Positions 1 through 7,112 of a DNA stretch of 49,014 nt are shown here, piece by piece (position 1 is the stretch's first letter; every line of letters begins with the position of its first letter). The notes beneath the pieces were generated by a model. That model worked only from the letters and a program-made list of their open reading frames with translations, ran no database searches and was not told where the DNA came from. Made by a program: the position numbers and the translations under genes. The DNA comes from JBJXGV01 sp046160485 (GTDB lineage Bacteria > Orphanbacterota > Orphanbacteria > JBJXGV01), in NCBI GenBank assembly GCA_046160485.1, contig JBJXGV010000042.1, positions 1 through 49,014 of the forward strand. Direction: 5' to 3'.

Positions 1-1
1 G

Positions 2-1891
2 ACCGGCCGGGGCGGGCCGGGCGGGCGCGCGGCGGGTGCACGCGCGCTGGGCGCGGCGCCCGGACTGCTCGCGCTTCTCTTCGCGCTCGGCGCCGCCGGG
101 CCGCTCGCGCTCTCGGGCGCGCGCAACTTCATCGTCTCCGGCGATCGCGTGCTGATCACCCACCACGGCGGCATCAGCTTCTACATGGGCAACAACGAGA
201 CGACCGACGGGACGTACCGGCCGCCGCCGTACTTTCAAGGGACGCCCGAGGCGATCGACCAGCGCGACTCGAAGCGTTTCGCCGAAATGGACGCGGGGCG
301 CGAACTGAAGATGTCGGAGGTCGAGGGCTACTGGTATCGGAAGGCGTTCGCGTTCGTGCGCGAGAAGCCGGGGCAGTACGCCGCGCTCGTCGCGCGGAAG
401 TTCGCGCTCTACTGGGGGAACTACGAGATCCCGCTCAATGCGAGCTGGGATTTCTTCAAGCGCTACTCGCCGATCTTGCTCGGGGCCGCGCTGTCGTTCG
501 GGATCATCGTGCCGCTCGCGTGCGTCGGCGCGTGGTCGGTTGTGCGCGGCGGCGGCGGCGGCGCGAGCAGCGGCGGCAACGGTGACGCGAGCGGTACAAC
601 GAGCGGTGAGCGCGCGCGGCCAGCAACGAACTCGCGGCGCGCCATCTTCCCCGCGCTCTTCATCCTCGCGAACATGGCCGCCGTCGTCGGGTTCTTCGTG
701 TGCGACCGCTACCGCCTTCCGGCCGCGCCGTTTCTCATCGTCTTCGCGGCCGTCGGCGTCGAGCGCATCGCCGCGTTCGCGCGCGCCCGCGCCGCGCGTC
801 CGCTCGCGATCTGCCTCGTCGTCGTCGCGGCGCTGGCCGCGCTCCTCAACGTGCGCGTCACCGGCAACCCGAGCCTTTCGTTCGCGCGCTCGCACGTCGC
901 CGTCGGTCAGTCGGCGCTGCGCCGCGGCGACCGCCCGAGCGCCGAGCGCGCCTTCCGCGACGCGATCATCGAGAACCGCTACTACCTCGACGCCTACATG
1001 AACCTCGGCACTCTCTACCAGCAGGATGGAAAGATCGACAGCGCGATCGAAACGTACGACGCGCTCCTGGCGACGAATCCCGATTTCGCGGGCGCATACC
1101 TCAATCGCGGGGCGTGCCGCCAAGCGAAGGGCGATCTCGAGGGCGCGCTCGCCGACTACACGCGCGCCGAGGAACTCGATCCGTTCCTTCCCGCGGCGTC
1201 GAACAACGTCGGGTACGCGCTGCAGACGCTCGGGCGTTCGCCCGACGCGGCGGAGGCGGCGTACCGGCGCGCGCTCGCGAAGGATGCGACGCTCGTCGAC
1301 ACACGCGCCAATCTCGCGCGGCTCCTCGAAGCGACGGGGCGGCCCGACGCGGCGATCGCCGAGTACGAGGCCCTCGTCAAACTTCTCGATCGCAGTGACG
1401 GGGCGAACGGGCCCGCGATCGCGGCGATCGAGTCGCGCTTCGGCGACCTTCTCATCGCGAAGAGCCGCTTCGCGGAGGCCGAGCCGCACTACCGGCGGGC
1501 GCTCGCACTCGGCCCGCCGAATCCGGACCTCTTGATTCACTATGGGATCACCCTCTCGAACATGAATCGCGCGAACGAAGCGCTTCAGATACTGCAGCGC
1601 GCGGTGAAAGACCACCCGCTCGACGAAGAGGTGTCGTGGCGCGTCGCGAACATCTTCCTCGATTGGGGCGATGCGGCCACGGCGGCGATCGTCTTCGAGC
1701 GCGCCGCGCGCAACTTCGCCGAAAACCCGCGCTACAGCTACGGCGCGGCGGTCGCGCACACGCGCGCGAAGGACCTCGACCGCGCGCGAGCGGCGCTCGC
1801 CGAGGCGATTCGGCGCGGCGGCGAATCCATTCGCGCGGCGGCGGCGCGCGACGGGCGCCTCGCCGCGATTCGGTCGGGCGGCAAGTCGTAA
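2..1891 (+). CDS. Membrane glycosyltransferase (GT39/ArnT-like) with C-terminal TPR domain, 5' end missing
   Basis: The reading frame is open from the first bases of the window, so the start lies upstream. The visible N-terminal part contains the stretch R-N-F-I-V-S-G-D followed by G-G-I-S-F-Y-M-G-N-N, typical of the loop after the catalytic core of undecaprenyl-phosphate-sugar-dependent PMT/ArnT-like (GT39) transferases. Membrane helices follow near nt 470-560 and 640-730 and near 800-850. A Gly/Ala/Ser-rich low-complexity loop lies at about nt 547-640. From about nt 890 to the end there are eight or nine tetratricopeptide repeats (signatures such as Y-M-N-L-G-T-L-Y-Q-Q and A-Y-L-N-R-G). Family knowledge suggests a membrane enzyme that moves a lipid-linked sugar onto a protein or glycan, with the TPR part as a protein-binding module. 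The substrate is unknown. The next glycosyltransferase begins two bases after the stop. Confidence 0.75.
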   Translation, partial: TGRGGPGGRAAGARALGAAPGLLALLFALGAAGPLALSGARNFIVSGDRVLITHHGGISFYMGNNETTDGTYRPPPYFQGTPEAIDQRDSKRFAEMDAGRELKMSEVEGYWYRKAFAFVREKPGQYAALVARKFALYWGNYEIPLNASWDFFKRYSPILLGAALSFGIIVPLACVGAWSVVRGGGGGASSGGNGDASGTTSGERARPATNSRRAIFPALFILANMAAVVGFFVCDRYRLPAAPFLIVFAAVGVERIAAFARARAARPLAICLVVVAALAALLNVRVTGNPSLSFARSHVAVGQSALRRGDRPSAERAFRDAIIENRYYLDAYMNLGTLYQQDGKIDSAIETYDALLATNPDFAGAYLNRGACRQAKGDLEGALADYTRAEELDPFLPAASNNVGYALQTLGRSPDAAEAAYRRALAKDATLVDTRANLARLLEATGRPDAAIAEYEALVKLLDRSDGANGPAIAAIESRFGDLLIAKSRFAEAEPHYRRALALGPPNPDLLIHYGITLSNMNRANEALQILQRAVKDHPLDEEVSWRVANIFLDWGDAATAAIVFERAARNFAENPRYSYGAAVAHTRAKDLDRARAALAEAIRRGGESIRAAAARDGRLAAIRSGGKS

Positions 1892-1893
1892 TT

Positions 1894-2913
1894 GTGCCGA
1901 CCATCTCGATCATCATTCCGATGAAGAACGCCGAGGCAACGCTGACACGCTGTCTCGAATCGGTCTTCGCGTCGACGCACCCGCCGCTCGAGGTGATCGT
2001 CGTCGACGACGGCTCGACGGACCGCTCGCGCGAGATCGCCGGCGGCTTCCCGGTGCGGCTTGCACGCAACGACGCGTCGCCCGGCGTCTCGCACGCGCGC
2101 AACCTCGGCGCCCGCGAGGCGCGCGGCGAGGTCCTCTTCTTCACCGACTCCGATGTCGTGCTCGAGCCGCGCACGCTCGCGGTCGTCGCCGAACGCCTGG
2201 CGGACGGCGCGCTCGACGGCGTGGTCGGCGTGCAAACCGAGGCGCCCGCCTTCACGAACTTCTGCAGCGACTATAAGAACCTTTGGCTGCGCTACACGTA
2301 CCTCAAACTCGAAGGAGATCTGTCGGTCCTTTACTCGAGCGTCGTCGCGATTCGGCGCGAAGCGTTTCTGCGCGCCGAGGGATTCGACGCGCACTACCGC
2401 CGGCCGAACATCGAAGACTCCGATCTCGGCAAGCGCCTCGCCGAGCGCGGGGCGCGGCTGCGCGTCGAGCCTGCGGCGCAAGTCGTTCACATCAAGCACT
2501 ACGATCTCTGGTCGCTTCTCGTCACGGATTTCTACCGCTCGTCGGGGCTCATGCGCGTTCAGCTTCGCGATCGGTTCCGGCGGCTGGCGCGCGGCAACTA
2601 CACGTCGATCCCGACGCCGTTCGTCGCGTCGGTCGTCGCGTGGTGGCTCGCGGTGCTCGCGATCGCCGCGGCGCTCGCGGGCGCCCGCTCGGGCGGCGCG
2701 GCTTTCATCACACCGGCCACTGCCGCCACGATCGCGGGCGCGCTCCTGCTCGCGATCCTGCTCCTGCTCGGCGACCTGCTTGGTTTCTTCACCCGCGCGC
2801 GCGGCCCCATCTTTGTCCTGCGCGTGCTCCTTCTCTTGCCGCTCGATTACGCGGCAATCACGCTCGGACTCGCACACGGCGCCGTCGCCTTCGTTGGTGG
2901 TCGTAAGTGGTAG
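1894..2913 (+). CDS. Family 2 glycosyltransferase with C-terminal membrane helices
   Basis: A 339-residue GT-A fold glycosyltransferase. I chose the GTG at 1894, two bases after the upstream stop, because the canonical first beta strand (P-T-I-S-I-I-I-P-M-K-N) begins at the next codon. The family signatures are visible: V-V-D-D-G-S-T-D near residue 34, the metal-binding D-S-D ('FTDSDVVL') near residue 86, and an E-D-S-D-L-G acceptor motif near residue 170. About three hydrophobic segments fill the last 100 residues and should anchor it in the inner membrane. It is translationally close to the GT39/TPR gene, so both probably act in one glycan or glycoprotein pathway. The donor sugar cannot be told from sequence. 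Confidence 0.85.
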   Translation: MPTISIIIPMKNAEATLTRCLESVFASTHPPLEVIVVDDGSTDRSREIAGGFPVRLARNDASPGVSHARNLGAREARGEVLFFTDSDVVLEPRTLAVVAERLADGALDGVVGVQTEAPAFTNFCSDYKNLWLRYTYLKLEGDLSVLYSSVVAIRREAFLRAEGFDAHYRRPNIEDSDLGKRLAERGARLRVEPAAQVVHIKHYDLWSLLVTDFYRSSGLMRVQLRDRFRRLARGNYTSIPTPFVASVVAWWLAVLAIAAALAGARSGGAAFITPATAATIAGALLLAILLLLGDLLGFFTRARGPIFVLRVLLLLPLDYAAITLGLAHGAVAFVGGRKW

Positions 2914-2950
2914 GCGAATCAATTCGCTGTGGAATGTCCGAGCCCACAGT

Positions 2951-2956
2951 TATAAT
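2951..2956 (+). promoter_or_regulatory. Candidate -10 box (TATAAT)
   Basis: A perfect TATAAT sits in an AT-richer 136-bp gap, 94 bases before the SRPBCC-RGG gene. No convincing -35 is seen at 16-18 bp. The gap also contains a lower-GC stretch that stands out from its surroundings. It probably gives the downstream gene its own promoter. Confidence 0.35.
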
Positions 2957-3049
2957 GTCGGCTTCAGATCGCCGACCCGTCATGAAGGATTCATGACGAT
3001 GAGCCAGCGGAAGCGGCCTCCCCATTGAGGTTGAGGCCCGGGAGAGTGA

Positions 3050-4960
3050 ATGGAGTACTACAGGACTAGCATTGCTGTTCGAGCACCACTCGAAACCCTC
3101 TTTAAGTTCTTCGCCGATCCGAACAACCTCGTGAAGGTCACCCCCCGAGGCGCTGGTCTAAAGGTTGAGCCGGTCGAACTGCCCCTGAAGATCGGGTCGC
3201 GCGTCAGGATTCGCTTCCGATACGGACTCATTCCGATCAATTGGGAGCTGTCGATCAAGAGCCTCAAGCAAGGGGATCGCTTCATCGACTGGCAGGAGAA
3301 GGGGCCGTTTAAGGAATGGCGGCACACGCATCTCTTCTCGCGGACCGGCAACATGACGACGGTCGTCGACATGGTCGAGTACGAGCTGCCGTACGGATTC
3401 TTCGGGCCGCTGCTCAATGCGCTCGTGATCCGGCCCGCAATCGCGAACTACTTCGGGTACCGGCAGAGGAAGCTCGTCGAGATCTTCGGCGCCGAGGGTG
3501 TCGAGGCGAAGGGCGAGGCGCGGCGCGGACGCGAGGAGCGTGGAGGTCGCGACGGGCGCGGGGAGCGCGGCGAGCGCGGGAAGCGCGGCGATCGTGATCG
3601 CGAAGGGCGGCCGGCGCGCGGCGAACGGAGCGAACGCCCCGAGCGCGGAGAGCGCGGCGCGCGCACCGAGCGCGCACCAGGCGGCGAGCGGGAGGAGCGT
3701 CCAGATCGCGAGGGGCGCGGACCGCGCGGCGAGCGGCGCGAGCGCGGGGAACGCGGCGGACGCGGGCGCGGACGCGGCGGACGTGACCGCGGCGGCGAGC
3801 GCGGAGGCCGCGAGCGCGACGATCAGGGCGGAGAACGCGAGCGCGAACGCGGGCGCAACGACGCGATCCGCGACAGCGGCGCGACGGGGACAGCCGGCGC
3901 GGCGAAAGCCCCGGGCGTACGGCGTCCGACCACAGAAGCGGGCGGCGAGTGGGTCGATGAACATCTCTCTCGCGCGGCCGGCAAGATTCTCGAACGCGAA
4001 AAGCGCGAGCGTCTGCGCGATCGCGAAGGCGCGGAGATCGACGACGGCGAAACTGTTCGTCCGCGGCGCCCCGCGACGGAAGAGTTCGCGGGCGGAGATG
4101 ACGCGCGGGGTTCGGACGATCAAATCGGTGATGACGGCACGCCACGCCGGCGGCGGCGGCGCGGAGGACGCGGCCGTCGCGGGCGCACTCGCGGGGCCGA
4201 GGGGCGCGAGGGCACCCCGGACGCGCAAGCGCCGTGGGCGCCCGAAGGCGCGCGCGGCGAAAGCGGCGAACGTCCGCCACGCAGTGACCGCGCATCGTTC
4301 GCGGACGACATCGCCGACGATGACGCGGGCCGTGACGACAATGGCGACGAAGCGCTGCAGGCCGCACCGCGCCGCGAACCTCGAGACACGGACGCGGTAC
4401 GCGCGCCGCGCGGCGAAGATTTCGATGCCGGCGCGGACGATGCGGTCGGCGCCGTGAGCGAGCCTACGACGCGTGAGCCGAGCGAGCGCGGCGGACGCCG
4501 CGACGACGGCCGGCGCGATCGCGAAGGCGGCCGCCGTGAGCGCGGCGGGCGCGAGCGCGGAGGACGCGACCGTGGCGATCGCGGAGGCTCGCGAGGCGGC
4601 GGCGGTTCGTTCCGGCGGCGTTCGAGCGGCGACGACGATCGCGACATCGACGGAGAGGCGCCCGAACGCGAGAAACCGCGCATCACGCCGATCTACTTTC
4701 CAGGAACATCGTTCACCGCGGATGACGAGGCGTGGTCGAGCGCGCCGCCCGCCACGCCGCCGCTTCCCGGCGATTCGCCGGAGGGAGCCGCTTCGCTAAT
4801 TCTCCCCGGACCGCGCCGCCCCCGCACTTGGGGCCGCGGCCCGCAACGAGTACCCGTTCGCGCGCCCGCGCCGGCCGCACCAAAACCGGCCGAGACGAGT
4901 CGCGCGCACGAAACACCGGCATCCCCCGAGTCGATCGAGAGCAGTACCGAAAACACCTGA
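3050..4960 (+). CDS. SRPBCC-domain protein with long Arg/Gly/Glu-rich (RGG-like) disordered tail
   Basis: The ATG at 3050 follows a GGAG at 3041-3044. Residues 1-150 form an SRPBCC/START-like ligand-binding domain of the polyketide-cyclase type: M-E-Y-Y-R-T-S-I-A-V-R-A-P-L-E-T-L-F at the start, then F-F-A-D-P-N-N-L, W-E-L-S-I and a closing helix ending near E-I-F-G. Free-standing members are about 150 residues. Here about 480 further residues follow, almost entirely R, G, E and D: tandem R-G-E-R and G-G-R-D units at about 160-270, an acidic/Arg-mixed middle with a run of six arginines near 365, a second RGG block at about 475-530, and a Pro/Ala-rich end. Such tails in bacterial RNA helicases and RNase E bind RNA or drive condensates. 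A role in RNA or membrane-lipid binding here is inference. The tail is odd but in frame throughout, and its DNA is a field of degenerate GCG/CGC repeats. Confidence 0.8.
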   Translation: MEYYRTSIAVRAPLETLFKFFADPNNLVKVTPRGAGLKVEPVELPLKIGSRVRIRFRYGLIPINWELSIKSLKQGDRFIDWQEKGPFKEWRHTHLFSRTGNMTTVVDMVEYELPYGFFGPLLNALVIRPAIANYFGYRQRKLVEIFGAEGVEAKGEARRGREERGGRDGRGERGERGKRGDRDREGRPARGERSERPERGERGARTERAPGGEREERPDREGRGPRGERRERGERGGRGRGRGGRDRGGERGGRERDDQGGERERERGRNDAIRDSGATGTAGAAKAPGVRRPTTEAGGEWVDEHLSRAAGKILEREKRERLRDREGAEIDDGETVRPRRPATEEFAGGDDARGSDDQIGDDGTPRRRRRRGGRGRRGRTRGAEGREGTPDAQAPWAPEGARGESGERPPRSDRASFADDIADDDAGRDDNGDEALQAAPRREPRDTDAVRAPRGEDFDAGADDAVGAVSEPTTREPSERGGRRDDGRRDREGGRRERGGRERGGRDRGDRGGSRGGGGSFRRRSSGDDDRDIDGEAPEREKPRITPIYFPGTSFTADDEAWSSAPPATPPLPGDSPEGAASLILPGPRRPRTWGRGPQRVPVRAPAPAAPKPAETSRAHETPASPESIESSTENT

Positions 4961-4983
4961 TGCTCGCACGCGCGGGAAGATGA
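4960..4983 (+). other. Possible 7-codon coupling ORF between SRPBCC gene and cytochrome b
   Basis: An ATG at 4960 overlaps the stop of the SRPBCC gene (TGATG). It reads seven codons (M-L-A-R-A-G-R) to a TGA that overlaps the ATG of the cytochrome b gene at 4980 (ATGA). It could be a termination-reinitiation bridge that carries ribosomes into the respiratory operon, whose own ATG lacks a well-spaced Shine-Dalgarno. It could equally be chance. Confidence 0.2.
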
Positions 4984-6059
4984 CGGGAGCGCCCGAAGCC
5001 GCAAAAACAATGCCGACCCTCACACGCTTCCTCTCCGACGTCCTTGTTCCCAAGGGCGTTCGGAAGGATTCGTGGTGTTTTCGCCATACGCTTTACCTCG
5101 GCGAGATCGCGTTCTTCCTCGTGCTGATTCTCTTCGCGACCGGTCCGCTCCTCATGCTCCGCTACACGCCGACGCCCGACGGCGCGTACGAAAGCGTGGT
5201 CGCGATCACGCGGCGCGTTCCGTTCGGCGCGCTGCTTCGCGGCCTCCACGTCGTTTCGTCGTACGCGCTCCTCGCGGCGATGTTTCTGCACCTGCTGCGC
5301 GTCTTCTACACCGCGGCGTTCAAAGGCGGGCGGCTTCTCGGCTGGTATGCGGGGATCGGACTCCTGCTTCTCTTCGCGGGGCAGTCGTACACCGGGTATC
5401 TCCTGCGTTGGGATCAGACCGGATTCTGGGGAACGGTCGTCGGCACCAACATCGCGTCTTACGTCCCGTTCCTCGGCGTGCACATGAAGCGCCTGCTCCT
5501 CGGCGGCAACGCGATCGGCGCGCAGACGCTTCTACACTTCTATGTCGCGCATGTCGTGCTCATTCCGGGCGCGATCGCGGCGATCCTCGCGATCCATCTC
5601 TACTCGCTGCGCAAGGCGGGCATCACGGCGCCGGCGGCGGGCGGACAGCCTGAACGCGGCGCGTACTCGTCGCAAGAGATCGTCTTCAAGATGACGTCGC
5701 TGTTTCTCGCGACGCTGCTTGTGATGCTCGCGGCGAGCGTCGTCTTCCTGCCCGAGATCGAGCCGCCGCCCGATCCGGCGACGACACCGAATCCCGCGCG
5801 CGCGCCGTGGTTCGTGAGCGGCCTTCAGGAGCTCGTGCACTACTCCGCGTTTTGGGGCGGTATTGTCGCGCCCGCGTTCGGCGTGCTCTTGCTCGTCGCG
5901 CTGCCGTTTCTCGATCGATCGCCGAGCCGGCTCCTCTCGGATCGCCGCCGTGTCGTGATCGCCGGCACAATCTGCTTCGCCGCGTTTCTGATCGTGACCG
6001 CGATCGGGAATTTCTTCCGCGGGGCGGCGTGGGCGTGGAGGTGGCCGTGGGCGCAGTAG
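4980..6059 (+). CDS. Cytochrome b subunit of bc-type quinol:cytochrome c oxidoreductase (complex 1)
   Basis: A 359-residue membrane protein with about eight hydrophobic helices, fusing the N- and C-terminal cytochrome b domains. Haem ligands are visible as H90 and H104 on one helix and H191 and H206 on another. The 14-residue gap between the second pair is the b6f/menaquinol type rather than the mitochondrial 13. The Qo-site region reads N-P-A-R-A-P-W-F followed by G-L-Q-E, a variant of the PEWY loop common in menaquinol oxidases. The start is uncertain: ATG 4980 is used, and ATG 5010 (M-P-T-L-T-R) is the alternative. Rieske and cytochrome c genes follow with overlaps, so this is the first gene of a three-gene respiratory operon in the inner membrane. 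Confidence 0.9.
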   Translation: MTGAPEAAKTMPTLTRFLSDVLVPKGVRKDSWCFRHTLYLGEIAFFLVLILFATGPLLMLRYTPTPDGAYESVVAITRRVPFGALLRGLHVVSSYALLAAMFLHLLRVFYTAAFKGGRLLGWYAGIGLLLLFAGQSYTGYLLRWDQTGFWGTVVGTNIASYVPFLGVHMKRLLLGGNAIGAQTLLHFYVAHVVLIPGAIAAILAIHLYSLRKAGITAPAAGGQPERGAYSSQEIVFKMTSLFLATLLVMLAASVVFLPEIEPPPDPATTPNPARAPWFVSGLQELVHYSAFWGGIVAPAFGVLLLVALPFLDRSPSRLLSDRRRVVIAGTICFAAFLIVTAIGNFFRGAAWAWRWPWAQ

Positions 6060-6532
6060 ACCGCGAGCGCGATCCGGACCGGCGCCGCTTTCTCTTCGGC
6101 GCGCTCGGGGCGATCGCCGCGGGGATCTTCGCCGAAGTCGCGGGGATGGTGCTCGCGTACGTCTCGCCCGATCGCGGCGGCGCGGCGGGCGGGCGCGTCG
6201 CGTGCGGACGCGTCGACGACTATTCGCCCGGCGATGTGCGGCTCTTCCCCGAGGCGCAGCTCTACGTTGTGCGGCGCGACGACGGCTTCCTCGCGTTCTC
6301 GCAGCAGTGCACGCACCTCGGCTGCCTCGTGCCGTGGGATGCGGCGAAGGGCGAGTTTCACTGCCCGTGCCACGGCGGCGTGTTCGACGCGAACGGCGCG
6401 GTGAAGAGCGGGCCGCCGCCGCGTCCGCTCGATCTGGTCGCGCTCGAAATCGCGGACGGGGCGCTCGTCGCCGACACGAGCAAGCTGACGATGCGCAAGG
6501 GCTGGAGCGCCGATCAGGTCGTGAAGCTGTGA
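6047..6532 (+). CDS. Rieske [2Fe-2S] subunit of bc complex 1
   Basis: A 161-residue protein. The start is GTG 6047, chosen because GGAGG at 6037-6041 lies five bases upstream; it overlaps the end of cytochrome b by 13 bases. The N-terminus has a twin-arginine-like R-R-R-F-L-F followed by one membrane helix (about residues 15-38), as in Tat-exported Rieske proteins. Cluster ligands are clear: C88-T-H90-L-G-C93 and C106-P-C108-H109-G-G, where C93 and C108 would form the usual disulfide. It passes one electron from quinol at the Qo site to the cytochrome c encoded next. Confidence 0.93.
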   Translation: MGAVDRERDPDRRRFLFGALGAIAAGIFAEVAGMVLAYVSPDRGGAAGGRVACGRVDDYSPGDVRLFPEAQLYVVRRDDGFLAFSQQCTHLGCLVPWDAAKGEFHCPCHGGVFDANGAVKSGPPPRPLDLVALEIADGALVADTSKLTMRKGWSADQVVKL

Positions 6533-6990
6533 GCGGCGCGGCGGCGCGCGAGCACACCGCGCTCAGACTCACGACGATCGTTCTCGGCGCGGGCGTCTTT
6601 CTCTTCCTGCTTTTCTACGCGGCGAACGAGCCGCAGCGCCTTGCGCGACTCGCGGACGAAGACGACGTTGCGAAGAAGGCGCGCACCGCGGCGCTCATTC
6701 CCGTCGGCGAGCTGAACTTCATGGCGCATTGCAGCGAGTGCCACGGCTACGAGGGCGAAGGCAACCTCACGTCGCCGGCGCTGCGTTCGAAGAGCTTCCT
6801 CGACGCGGTCACCGATGTGATGCTGACCGACGTCGTCGCGGGCGGCCGGCCCGGTACGGAGATGAAGCCGTTCGCCAAGTCGAAGGGCGGTGCGCTCTCC
6901 GATGAAGAGATAGAAGGCCTCGTCGCGTTCATGCGGAGCTGGCAAGCCGACGCGCCGAGCGGCGACGAAGACCCGCGCAAACCGAAGTAG
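6529..6990 (+). CDS. Membrane-anchored monohaem cytochrome c of bc complex 1
   Basis: A 153-residue protein. GTG 6529 overlaps the Rieske stop as GTGA. An N-terminal helix (about residues 11-31) anchors it, then a single class-I cytochrome c domain follows with C68-S-E-C71-H72 for covalent haem and M112 (G-T-E-M-K-P-F) as the likely sixth ligand. The family fold length fits. It should accept electrons from the Rieske protein at the periplasmic face and hand them to an oxidase or soluble carrier. The terminal oxidase is not in this window. Confidence 0.9.
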   Translation: MSGAAAREHTALRLTTIVLGAGVFLFLLFYAANEPQRLARLADEDDVAKKARTAALIPVGELNFMAHCSECHGYEGEGNLTSPALRSKSFLDAVTDVMLTDVVAGGRPGTEMKPFAKSKGGALSDEEIEGLVAFMRSWQADAPSGDEDPRKPK

Positions 6991-7004
6991 GTGACGAGCG
7001 CCAT

Positions 7005-7100
7005 ATGCGCGACGCGAACCGCGCGATGCGATGCGCGATGCGCGCAGCTCGCGGCGCGCGAAGTGCGGCGCGCGACGCGACGCGCGCGACGCGACGCGCC
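7005..7100. repeat. Low-complexity alternating CG tract between convergent genes
   Basis: The gap between the convergent cytochrome c and MFS-cupin genes is built almost wholly from GCGCGA, GACGCG and ATGCG-like units, mostly alternating purine and pyrimidine. It has no AT tract like a classic terminator but can fold into many hairpins. It may end transcription from both sides. Confidence 0.5.
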
Positions 7101-7112
7101 AAGTTCGGCGCG

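Noticed and set aside
3500..4700. Repeat-rich DNA as a possible CRISPR or mobile element
   Set aside because: The repeats are degenerate Arg/Gly codons in one intact frame, with no spacers or terminal inverted repeats.
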